From assembly GCA_934661735.1 (NCBI GenBank), contig CAKUJN010000042.1, forward strand, positions 1 to 17,317: 17,317 nucleotides of DNA. Reading direction: 5' to 3'. The first letter of the stretch is position 1. Every line of letters begins with the position of its first letter. The notes below the pieces were generated by a model, which did not search any database, was not told the origin of the DNA, and saw nothing but the letters and a program-made list of their open reading frames with translations. Source of the stretch: an uncultured Oscillospiraceae bacterium (GTDB lineage Bacteria; Bacillota; Clostridia; Oscillospirales; Oscillospiraceae). The position numbers were made by a program, and so were the translations under genes. Of this stretch, positions 1 to 5,957 are shown piece by piece.

Positions 1-74
1 ATCTTCGCAATGTCCCAGCCCTCCGGCAGGACCTCAGAGAAATAGGAACCCTTCAGGGTGTCGATCATGTTCAT
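1..74 (-). CDS. 5' end of a gene, possibly glucosamine-6-phosphate deaminase-like (partial)
   Basis: Only the first 24 codons lie in the window; the gene runs off the left edge. The start at 74 follows GGAGG eight bases upstream, and a consensus promoter lies 80-110 bases upstream on the same strand. The visible protein begins MNMIDTLKGSYFSEVLPEGWD and continues with IAKI. The pattern of a short hydrophobic helix followed by PEGWDxxKI recalls the N-terminus of clostridial proteins annotated as glucosamine-6-phosphate isomerase/deaminase-like (SIS/NagB type) in sugar loci. That is a memory of the family rather than a motif match, and 24 residues cannot settle it. If right, it would fit the amino-sugar theme of the neighbours. 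That a translated gene starts here is much surer than its function. Confidence 0.55.
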   Translation of the reverse strand, partial: MNMIDTLKGSYFSEVLPEGWDIAK

Positions 75-110
75 AAAGAAGCCTCCTTCAAAATGTGAAA
101 CCATACGGAA

Positions 111-138
111 TCCGCGTCTGCGTGCGCAGTGCCGCGGA
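111..138 (-). other. 5' UTR stem-loop ahead of the partial gene
   Basis: TCCGCG (111-116) pairs with CGCGGA (133-138), and inside it CTGCG (118-122) pairs with CGCAG (125-129), giving an interrupted 11-bp hairpin. It would sit close to the 5' end of the transcript from the minus-strand promoter at 153-181. Stem-loops at that place often protect mRNA; no ligand-binding class is recognised. Confidence 0.4.
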
Positions 139-152
139 CAATCTGCGATTTC

Positions 153-181
153 ATCATATCACCTGACTTTTCCGGTGTCAA
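153..181 (-). promoter_or_regulatory. Sigma-A type promoter for the partial minus-strand gene
   Basis: On the minus strand TTGACA (181-176) and TATGAT (158-153) are separated by exactly 17 bases. The expected start of transcription is near 147, leaving a leader of about 73 bases. It shows that the partial gene is not simply read through from the CBM9-like gene. Confidence 0.75.
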
Positions 182-195
182 TTCAGAAGCGGGGT

Positions 196-228
196 TATTT
201 ATAAATAGATTTTACAAATGAAATTTGT
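196..228. promoter_or_regulatory. Candidate operator: palindromes and a GATTTTACA box upstream of the minus-strand promoter
   Basis: ATTTATAAAT is a perfect 10-bp palindrome (about 197-206), and ACAAAT-GAA-ATTTGT (214-228) is a perfect inverted repeat. They lie 15-47 bases upstream of the -35 box of the minus-strand promoter. GATTTTACAAAT (208-219) resembles the GATTTTATA direct repeats near the araC-type gene (1769 and 1790), so this may be a site for the same regulator. Its orientation relative to the promoter differs from that at 1769-1798, which weakens the case. Confidence 0.35.
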
Positions 229-248
229 GGATTTTTCACAGTTTTCTG

Positions 249-854
249 TCAATCGCCCAGAATCAGCCGCCCGAAATCCTGCGGACAATGGAACTGCGGC
301 TCGATGCTGCGGATGGGATTCCACGACAAAAAGTGCGGCTTTACGGTCTTGTCGCCGCATTTATAGCAGTTTCCATACATGGCAAGGCCAATTTCGGGCC
401 GGAAATCGGGGAAGAAGCGCCGGACAAGGAAAAACGGCACGCGGTAGAAGATTTCCCAGCCGTCCTCCGTGCGCTGTGCGTGCGGCCGGAAGATTTCCGC
501 CTCGTCCTGCACGGCCAGCCGCGTCAGCTCCGGCATATTCGGCCCGAAGCCGAGGTAAAGCGCGCAGTTGAGATTGAATTCCATGTTGAAATAGCGCAGA
601 TCGTCCGTCGGCCGGAAGAAGAATTCCAGACAGCTGTCCTCGCAGACCGACTGCATGGGAGTGTTGTGCACGGCGCGGATTTCCGTTTCCCACGCGCGCA
701 GATGCACATAAATCGCCTCGTCGTCCCAGCACAGCTGCGCCTGCGCGCGGATATCGACCGGCGGCTCGGTCCACAGCAGATTGTCGATGGGCATGACGTC
801 GATGGCGCTCCAGTCGGGGCTTCCGGTGATTTTTTTCAGAACATAGCTTCTCAT
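249..854 (-). CDS. Carbohydrate-binding family 9-like protein (CBM9-like domain)
   Basis: This 201-residue protein is essentially one CBM9-like beta-sandwich. The visible pattern includes ICV-type strands around LCWDDEAIYVHLRAWE (about 41-56), the EDSCLEFFFRP segment (about 71-81), YFNMEFNLNCALYLG (about 88-102), DGWEIFYRVPF (about 130-140), and a C-terminal LSWNPIR...QFHCPQDFGRL. This order is typical of stand-alone CBM9-like proteins in gut bacteria. No signal peptide or membrane segment is seen, so it is probably cytoplasmic and may sense or bind a sugar rather than act on extracellular polymer. It starts at 854 behind GGAG and lies 13 bases after the araC-type gene, so the two are almost certainly co-transcribed. 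No catalytic function can be assigned. Confidence 0.8.
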   Translation of the reverse strand: MRSYVLKKITGSPDWSAIDVMPIDNLLWTEPPVDIRAQAQLCWDDEAIYVHLRAWETEIRAVHNTPMQSVCEDSCLEFFFRPTDDLRYFNMEFNLNCALYLGFGPNMPELTRLAVQDEAEIFRPHAQRTEDGWEIFYRVPFFLVRRFFPDFRPEIGLAMYGNCYKCGDKTVKPHFLSWNPIRSIEPQFHCPQDFGRLILGD

Positions 855-867
855 TTCAGGGTGCTCC

Positions 868-1746
868 TTATCCTTTGAGTGTTTTTTCGTATTCCGACGG
901 GCTCATGCCCGTCTGCTTCTTAAAAAGATTGGAAAAATAGTAGATACTTTCAATGCCGACGCGCTCGGCAATCTGGGTAAAGGTCAGATTGCCCTCGCGG
1001 ATCAGGCGCTTTGCCTCGCCGATGCGCAGCGCCGTGAGATACCGAACCATGGACTGGCCGATCTGCTCGCGGAAAACGCGCTTGAGCTGCGAGACGCTGA
1101 CGCCCAGCGCCGCGGCCATCGACGTCAGCGTGACCGCCTCGGAATAGTGCGCCTCCAGATAGTCGCGCGCCTGCTGCGCCAGAAGCAGATACTGATGCAG
1201 CTGCGACGAGGTGACGGCGCGCTGGGAAAAGCGCACGTTGTCGCCGCGGCGGCAGATGCAGATGAGAAACTGCTCCAGATACAGCTTGATCAGCTGATCG
1301 CTGCCCCATGGGGCGGTGGGCTTTTTGCGCAGATTGACGCGCGGCGGGTCGTTTTCAAAATACTGATACGCCTGCTGCGCCTCCTCCATCAGGGGCTTGA
1401 GACACTGCCGCTCATGCTGGTGCAGCAGCAGAACCTTTTTTTCCAGCCGGTGCATTGCCTCACTTTCACAGCAGAACGAGACGACCATGATATCGCTCGC
1501 GCCGACGGACTGGAACGAGTGAAACTCATACGGACAGTGAAACGCCAGCTCGCCGGCCTTCAGGAAATAGCGGTCCGCACCGGCGGTGACGATGATGCTC
1601 CCGCGGTCGACATAGATAAACTCCCAGAAGAAGTGCGACTCGCCGGCAAACACATAGTCGCTTGCCAGCTTGTAATAGGCGATATTGACGATGGCCTCCA
1701 CGTCAAAGACCGTGGTAAGCGGAATTGGGGTGTATTCCATTTCCAT
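868..1746 (-). CDS. AraC-family transcriptional regulator
   Basis: This regulator has an N-terminal cupin-like sensing domain and a C-terminal AraC DNA-binding domain. The first ~90 residues carry WEFIYVDRG, then LKAGELAFHCPYEFHSF, typical of cupin-type AraC sensors. The last ~100 contain two helix-turn-helix units: LTSMAAALGVSVSQLKRVF, then FTQIAERVGIESIYYFSNLF followed by KKQTGMSPSEY. I chose the ATG at 1746 (MEMEYTP) because GGTGAA lies seven bases before it; an in-frame ATG at 1764 would add six residues but lacks a ribosome binding site. The gene diverges from the isomerase operon and heads an operon with the CBM9-like gene. It is the obvious candidate to control both units in response to a sugar; the ligand is unknown. 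Confidence 0.93.
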   Translation of the reverse strand: MEMEYTPIPLTTVFDVEAIVNIAYYKLASDYVFAGESHFFWEFIYVDRGSIIVTAGADRYFLKAGELAFHCPYEFHSFQSVGASDIMVVSFCCESEAMHRLEKKVLLLHQHERQCLKPLMEEAQQAYQYFENDPPRVNLRKKPTAPWGSDQLIKLYLEQFLICICRRGDNVRFSQRAVTSSQLHQYLLLAQQARDYLEAHYSEAVTLTSMAAALGVSVSQLKRVFREQIGQSMVRYLTALRIGEAKRLIREGNLTFTQIAERVGIESIYYFSNLFKKQTGMSPSEYEKTLKG

Positions 1747-1768
1747 GACAGCTTCACCGCGCATGACC

Positions 1769-1800
1769 GATTTTATAAATTTTGCACCGGATTTTATATT
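1769..1800 (+). promoter_or_regulatory. Direct-repeat operator, candidate AraC-family binding site
   Basis: GATTTTATA occurs at 1769-1777 and again at 1790-1798, exactly 21 bp apart, with similar flanks (ACCG before each, A/T-rich after). Paired half-sites two helical turns apart, with the nearer one abutting the -35 box (1799), match how AraC-family activators bind. The site is within 25 bp of the araC-type start, so it could also serve autoregulation. Confidence 0.55.
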
Positions 1801-1826
1801 GTAAGCTCAAAACACAAGCTTATAAT
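1799..1826 (+). promoter_or_regulatory. Promoter for the isomerase/oxidoreductase operon
   Basis: TTGTAA (1799-1804) and a perfect TATAAT (1821-1826) are separated by 16 bases. The weak -35 and short spacer next to an activator-like direct repeat suggest activator dependence. The start would be near 1833, giving a leader of about 60 bases before the ATG at 1892. Confidence 0.55.
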
Positions 1827-1838
1827 GGAATTATAAGC
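1802..1838. promoter_or_regulatory. Overlapping inverted repeats over the -10 region
   Basis: GCTTATAAT-GGA-ATTATAAGC (1818-1838) is a perfect 9-bp inverted repeat covering the -10 box and start point. TAAGCT (1802-1807) also pairs with AGCTTA (1817-1822). Three (T)TATAAGC-like half-sites therefore alternate across the promoter core. A repressor operator is plausible; the palindrome also reads as a possible -10 on the minus strand. Confidence 0.45.
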
Positions 1839-1891
1839 GCAACACGGACGAAAGTAAACAGTGAAATCAACACAGAAAGGGAAGTGCACAC

Positions 1892-2734
1892 ATGAAAAAA
1901 TCCATCAGCTACTGGTCGTTTACCGGGAAAAACGTGTTTGAGGCGATGCGGCTTGCAAGGGACGCGGGCTTTGACGGCATTGAGCTGACGCTCGATGCCG
2001 AGGGCGACGTGACGATGAACACCACGCCTGAGCAGCTGGCCGAAATCCGCCGTGCGGCGGAGGAAATCGGCATTGCGCTGCCCAGCGTTGCGTCCAGCCT
2101 CTACTGGGCCTGGTCGTTCACCTCGGACGATCCCGCCGAGCGGGAAAAGGCACATCAGGCCGCCGTCTGCGAGATCAAAACGGCAAAGGCTCTCGGCGCG
2201 GACACGATTCTGCTTGTCCCCGGCAGCGTATCGGTTGAATTCGTGCCCGAGCGTCCCGTCGTGGCCTACGACGTGTGCTGGGAGCGCGCGGTGGCCGAGA
2301 TGAAGCGCCTTGCGCCTGTCGCGGCCGAATATCAGATCAACATCGGCGTGGAAAACGTCTGGAACAAGTTCCTGCTGTCCCCGCTGGAAATGCGCGCGTT
2401 CATCGACGAAATCGGAAGCGAGTGGATCGGCTCGTACTTTGATGTGGGCAACGTGGTCTACTCCGGCTATCCCGAGCAGTGGATCCGCATTCTCGGCCGG
2501 CGTATCAAAAAGGTCCATTTCAAGGACTTCCGCCGCAACCCGGGCGGCCTGAACTCGTTTGTGGACATTCTGGCGGGCGACGTGGACTGGCCCGCGGTCA
2601 TGCAGGCGTTTGCGGACATCGGCTATGACGGCTGGGTCACGGGCGAGATGATCCCCGCCTACGGTCACGCGCCGGATCAGATCATTTACAATACCTCGGC
2701 CTCGATTGGCCGGATTCTGGCAAAGAAGTTTTAA
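1892..2734 (+). CDS. Sugar phosphate isomerase/epimerase (xylose isomerase-like TIM barrel)
   Basis: This 280-residue protein is the usual length for the AP-endonuclease-2/xylose isomerase-like TIM-barrel family, which includes hexulose- and ribulose-phosphate 3-epimerases, tagatose/psicose 3-epimerases and inosose isomerases or dehydratases. The four metal ligands at strand ends are visible: E154 (GVENVWNKF), D184 (SYFDVGN), H209 (KKVHFKDF) and E252 (VTGEM). They would hold a divalent metal for proton shuttling between the two carbons beside a carbonyl. The start is preceded by AAGGGAAG. It is first in an operon with a Gfo/Idh/MocA enzyme 24 bases downstream, a pairing often seen where a keto-sugar or inosose is both made and isomerised. 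The substrate cannot be read from the sequence. Confidence 0.88.
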   Translation: MKKSISYWSFTGKNVFEAMRLARDAGFDGIELTLDAEGDVTMNTTPEQLAEIRRAAEEIGIALPSVASSLYWAWSFTSDDPAEREKAHQAAVCEIKTAKALGADTILLVPGSVSVEFVPERPVVAYDVCWERAVAEMKRLAPVAAEYQINIGVENVWNKFLLSPLEMRAFIDEIGSEWIGSYFDVGNVVYSGYPEQWIRILGRRIKKVHFKDFRRNPGGLNSFVDILAGDVDWPAVMQAFADIGYDGWVTGEMIPAYGHAPDQIIYNTSASIGRILAKKF

Positions 2735-2758
2735 GCTTACGGACAGGAGGAACAGAAC

Positions 2759-3766
2759 ATGATTAAGGTTGGACTGATTGGCTGCGGCTTTATGGGCGGC
2801 ATGCATGCGGCGTGCTATGCGGCGCTGGCGGACCTCGGCGTGAAGGTGACGGCGATTGCCGACGACCGTCCGGATTTTCTGGAACAGATGGAAAAGCAGA
2901 CCGGCGCCCAGGCGTATGAATCCGGCATGGCGCTGATCGAAAAGGCGGATGTGGACGTTGTCGATATCTGCCTGCCGACGTATCTGCATACGGCGCACGC
3001 CTGCGCGGCGATGGAGGCGGGACGCGACGTATTCTGCGAAAAGCCCGTCTGCCTGACAGAGGAGGACATGCAGAAGCTTCTGGAGACGAAAGCGCGCACC
3101 GGCCGGAAGATGATGGTCGGTCAGGTCATCCGTCTGTGGGACGAATACGCGTGGCTGAAAAAGACGGTGGACGAAGGAACCTACGGCCGCGTTCTGTCCG
3201 GCGTGTTCCAGCGCGTTTCCTCGCGCCCGACGTGGGCCAGCCGCAACTGGCTGCACACCCCGGCACAGTCCGGCGGCGTGGCCGTGGACATGCACGTGCA
3301 TGACGTCGATTTCGTCCGCTATCTGCTGGGCGAGCCGGACCGGATTCAGGCAGGCGGCTACCGCGACGCGGACGGCATGCTGGAGCAGATTTTCGCCATC
3401 TACAACTATGGCAGAGATACCGCCGTCAGCATCGAGGCCGGCTGGGACTATCCCGCCGCGTTCCCGTTTACCGCGACGTTCCGCGTCAAGCTGGAAAAGG
3501 CGACGATTACGAACGACGCAAACGGCCTGACGGTCTATCCGAACGACGGCGAGCCGTTCCATCCGGAGCTGGCCGCGCAGTTCACCGGCGACAACAGCAT
3601 CGGCGGCAATATTTCCTCGCTCGGCGGATATTATAATGAGCTGAAGTATTTCGTCGAGGGCCTTCAGGGTAAAAACGATCTGTCCGTCGCGCCGCTGGAG
3701 GAGGCCATCGCCTCCGTGCGCCTTGTCTGGAAGGAAATCGCCGCAGCCGGCGGCCTTCAGGCGTAA
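2759..3766 (+). CDS. Gfo/Idh/MocA family NAD(P)-dependent oxidoreductase (first copy)
   Basis: At 335 residues it is a normal-length member. The N-terminal Rossmann fold opens with VGLIGCGFMGGMHAACY (4-20); the cofactor/catalytic EKP motif is E94-K95-P96 in FCEKPVC; the second domain carries GGVAVDMHVHDVD (172-184), whose D177 and H181 correspond to the Asp and catalytic His of the family's GGxxxDxGxHxxD signature. Such enzymes oxidise or reduce a ring hydroxyl/keto group of sugars, inositols or amino sugars in the cytoplasm. A consensus AGGAGG precedes the start. The gene ends the first plus-strand operon; a hairpin follows within 30 bases. It differs clearly from the second copy at 8881, so the two probably act on different intermediates. 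Confidence 0.92.
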   Translation: MIKVGLIGCGFMGGMHAACYAALADLGVKVTAIADDRPDFLEQMEKQTGAQAYESGMALIEKADVDVVDICLPTYLHTAHACAAMEAGRDVFCEKPVCLTEEDMQKLLETKARTGRKMMVGQVIRLWDEYAWLKKTVDEGTYGRVLSGVFQRVSSRPTWASRNWLHTPAQSGGVAVDMHVHDVDFVRYLLGEPDRIQAGGYRDADGMLEQIFAIYNYGRDTAVSIEAGWDYPAAFPFTATFRVKLEKATITNDANGLTVYPNDGEPFHPELAAQFTGDNSIGGNISSLGGYYNELKYFVEGLQGKNDLSVAPLEEAIASVRLVWKEIAAAGGLQA

Positions 3767-3792
3767 TGTGCATCAATTGAATCGCTGAAAAC

Positions 3793-3832
3793 AATGCCGC
3801 GGGAAGCGCTCTGCCTTTCTGCGGCATTTTCT
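3793..3832 (+). terminator. Likely intrinsic terminator after the first plus operon
   Basis: AATGCCGC (3793-3800) pairs with GCGGCATT (3821-3828) around a 20-base loop that contains its own AGCGCT palindrome, and runs into TTTTCT. The T tract is short, so it may be leaky. Confidence 0.5.
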
Positions 3833-3977
3833 GCCAGAGCGGGAAGAATTTTGAACCTTTTATTCTTAAAAAGGATAGTGAGAATGCACCGTTCGGAATG
3901 GTTGCAAAGTAGTAAAATCACACAAAAAACGGATATTTCATTTGTACGGTATCCACTATCATTGCACTATTCGTAAA

Positions 3978-4025
3978 AATAATTTACAAATATTATTGAC
4001 AAAACAACCGACTTCGGTCTATTAT
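3978..4025 (+). promoter_or_regulatory. Promoter of the deacetylase/transporter/aminotransferase unit, with overlapping inverted repeat
   Basis: A perfect TTGACA (3996-4001) and TATTAT (4020-4025) are 18 bases apart; transcription should start near 4032. AATAAT (3978-3983) and ATTATT (3992-3997) form an inverted repeat overlapping the -35 box, a possible operator. The preceding A/T-rich stretch 3841-3977 holds only small inverted repeats (CCTTTT/AAAAGG at 3856-3874, GGATA/TATCC near 3932-3955) and no credible gene. Confidence 0.65.
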
Positions 4026-4031
4026 GGACAC

Positions 4032-4149
4032 AAGGCAGCATGCAATGCTTCACGCAGAACGGCTTCAGGGCTCGCGGAGCGGCGCTCTTGCTGCCGTTTC
4101 AGATTCCGGCGGAAACGCCTGTTTTTAATTTTAGCAAGAGGTGAAGATC
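4032..4149 (+). promoter_or_regulatory. Structured 5' leader with a possible anti-ribosome-binding-site helix
   Basis: The roughly 118-base leader can fold in several ways. AACGGC (4058-4063) pairs with GCCGTT (4093-4098). CTCTTGCT (4085-4092) is a perfect complement of AGCAAGAG (4133-4140), which enters the ribosome binding site AGAGGTG (4137-4143). GGCG-GAAA-CGCC (about 4109-4120) is a compact hairpin followed by T5, like a small attenuator. No known riboswitch class is recognised. The leader may control translation or early termination; this is inference from pairing alone. Confidence 0.4.
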
Positions 4150-4857
4150 ATGAGAGTTCTGGCGATTGGCTGCCATCCCGACGATCTGGAGATTGCGTGC
4201 TCCGGCACGCTCCGCAAGTATGTCGAGCAGGGCGCGGACGTCTATATGTGCCATGTGGCAAACGGCGATCAGGGACACGTTATCATCGAACCCGGTCCCC
4301 TCGGCAAAATCCGCGAAAAGGAAGCGGAGAATGCCGGCAAGTTCATCGGCGCAAAGGAAGTTTTCAACATCAACGTTTCGGATATGCAGGTCAACCGCCA
4401 CGATCAGGCGCAGATCGACGCCGTCGCCGACGTCATCCGCTACACGCGGCCGGACGTGATCATCACGCATAACGACGTGGACTATATGCAGGACCATGTC
4501 GAGACCAGCCATCTGGCGACCAACGGCGCGTTCATGTCGGGCCTGCCGCATCGCTCGGTCAAGTATCCCGCGTATGAAAGCATGATCCCCACATTCTTTA
4601 TGGATACGCTGGCGGGCGTGGACTTCAACCCCACCCACTATGTCGATATTACCGATCAGATCGAGATGAAGCTCAAGGCGCTTGAGATGCACGAGTCGCA
4701 GATCAAGTGGATGCTCGACCACGACGGCATCGACTTTGTGGACATGATCCGCACCTGCTCCAGATATCGCGGCTACCAGTGCGGCGTGGCCTACGCCGAG
4801 GGCTTCCGCCCCTACAACGTATATCCCCGCCACAGCACAAAGCACCTGCTGCCGTAA
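4150..4857 (+). CDS. PIG-L/LmbE family N-deacetylase
   Basis: The 235-residue protein belongs to the zinc-dependent PIG-L family, which removes acyl (usually acetyl) groups from amino-sugar amides; relatives act on GlcNAc-phosphatidylinositol, GlcNAc-inositol (MshB) and GlcNAc-malate (BshB). Zinc ligands are visible: H9 and D12 in GCHPDDLE, and H116 in THNDVDYMQDH, with catalytic D11. I start at the ATG at 4150 because AGAGGTG lies six bases upstream; a GTG at 4141 lies inside that ribosome binding site. It has no signal peptide, so it should work on an imported molecule. It is first in the transcription unit, 61 bases before the permease, suggesting that amide cleavage is an early step. Exact substrate unknown. 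Confidence 0.9.
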   Translation: MRVLAIGCHPDDLEIACSGTLRKYVEQGADVYMCHVANGDQGHVIIEPGPLGKIREKEAENAGKFIGAKEVFNINVSDMQVNRHDQAQIDAVADVIRYTRPDVIITHNDVDYMQDHVETSHLATNGAFMSGLPHRSVKYPAYESMIPTFFMDTLAGVDFNPTHYVDITDQIEMKLKALEMHESQIKWMLDHDGIDFVDMIRTCSRYRGYQCGVAYAEGFRPYNVYPRHSTKHLLP

Positions 4858-4918
4858 GACCATACGGCGGCCCTGTCCCAGCAAAAGAGCGAAGCGAAAA
4901 AACCAGGAGGAATCATTC

Positions 4919-5914
4919 ATGAGTACAAACGCAACAACATTACGCAGCAAGAAGAGCGTCGGCGCGCTCGTCAAGGACTGGATGAGCCTTGTCGGCATCG
5001 CCATTCTGATCGTCGTATTCTCCATCATTTCCTACGCCAAGTTCGGCGCACAGTACTTCCTGACGTGGAGCAACTGGAAGAACATTCTTCTGCAAAGCTC
5101 CACCGTCGCCATCGTCGCCCTCGGCCAGTCCATCATGCTTCTGACCGGCAACTTTGACCTGTCCCTCGGCCGTATGGTCTGCCTGACCAGCTGTGTCGGC
5201 GCCATTCTGATGAAGAACGTCGGCATGCCCGTGGGCCTTGCCGTGCTGATCATGTTCGCCATCGGCCTGACCGTCGGCGCAATCAACGGCCTGATGGTCT
5301 CCTACGTCGGCGTTCCCGCCATGATCGCGACGCTGGGCACGCAGTACATCTGCTACGGCCTTGCAAAGCTCCTGACGCAGGCTGTGCCGATCGCCAACAT
5401 GCCCGAGGCCATCGCCGTCCTCGGCCGCGGCTACATCTTCAACAATACCTTCCCCATCTGTGTCCTGCTGATGATCATCGTCTATGCCATCGCACAGTTC
5501 GTCACCGCCAAGACCCGCGTCGGCCGCAACCTCTACGCCGTCGGCGGCTCCCGTGAGGCGGCTTTCTTCTCCGGCATCAACGTCAAGGGCTATCAGTTCG
5601 GCACGTTCCTGCTGGGCAGCGTTCTGGCCACCTTCGGCGGTCTGGTCCTGATGTCCCGTCTGAACTCCGTCGCCGTCACCAACGGCCAGAACTATGAGTT
5701 CGACGCCGTTATCGGCTCGATCATCGGCGGCGTTTCGCTGGCCGGCGGCAAGGGCCGCGTTATCGGCACCATGTTCGGCTGCATCTTCCTGAACACGCTG
5801 TTCAACGGCTTCTCCCAGATGGGCGTCGACCCGTTCGTGCAGGACGTCCTTAAGGGCATCGTCCTTGTGCTCGCCGTCACGCTTGACGTCGCCAGCAACA
5901 AGAAGAAGTCCTGA
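4919..5914 (+). CDS. Ribose-type sugar ABC transporter permease (RbsC-like)
   Basis: This 331-residue membrane protein belongs to the BPD_transp_2 family that imports monosaccharides and related polyols. It shows about nine hydrophobic segments from residue ~20 to ~325, the family motif GNFDLSLG near residue 77-84 (compare GGIDLSVG in RbsC), the ATPase-contact loop RVGRNLYAVGGSREAA with SGINVKGY (about 198-222), and the conserved GSIIGGVSLAGGKG (about 261-274). AGGAGG precedes the start. It is followed 43 bases later by its ATPase and then the binding protein, so only one permease is encoded and it should act as a homodimer. The order permease, ATPase, binding protein is the reverse of many such operons. 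Confidence 0.94.
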   Translation: MSTNATTLRSKKSVGALVKDWMSLVGIAILIVVFSIISYAKFGAQYFLTWSNWKNILLQSSTVAIVALGQSIMLLTGNFDLSLGRMVCLTSCVGAILMKNVGMPVGLAVLIMFAIGLTVGAINGLMVSYVGVPAMIATLGTQYICYGLAKLLTQAVPIANMPEAIAVLGRGYIFNNTFPICVLLMIIVYAIAQFVTAKTRVGRNLYAVGGSREAAFFSGINVKGYQFGTFLLGSVLATFGGLVLMSRLNSVAVTNGQNYEFDAVIGSIIGGVSLAGGKGRVIGTMFGCIFLNTLFNGFSQMGVDPFVQDVLKGIVLVLAVTLDVASNKKKS

Positions 5915-5957
5915 TTGACCTGACCGTACAGACACTTTAGGAAAGGTTGGGTGAACA

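Noticed and set aside
1747..1764. ATG at 1764 as start of the AraC-type regulator
   Set aside because: It has an A/T-rich upstream with no ribosome binding site, whereas GGTGAA precedes the ATG at 1746; the difference is six residues and not fully settled.
1820..3562. 580-codon minus-strand open frame opposite the isomerase and oxidoreductase genes
   Set aside because: It is antisense to two well-matched enzyme genes, rich in Arg/His/Val from GC-rich codon mirroring, and has no family resemblance.
3794..3976. 60-codon open frame after the first oxidoreductase gene
   Set aside because: It starts inside the terminator hairpin, has no ribosome binding site and its translation resembles nothing.
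4141..4149. GTG start at 4141 for the deacetylase
   Set aside because: The GTG is part of the AGAGGTG ribosome binding site that serves the ATG at 4150, and MRVLAIGCHPDD is the normal family N-terminus.
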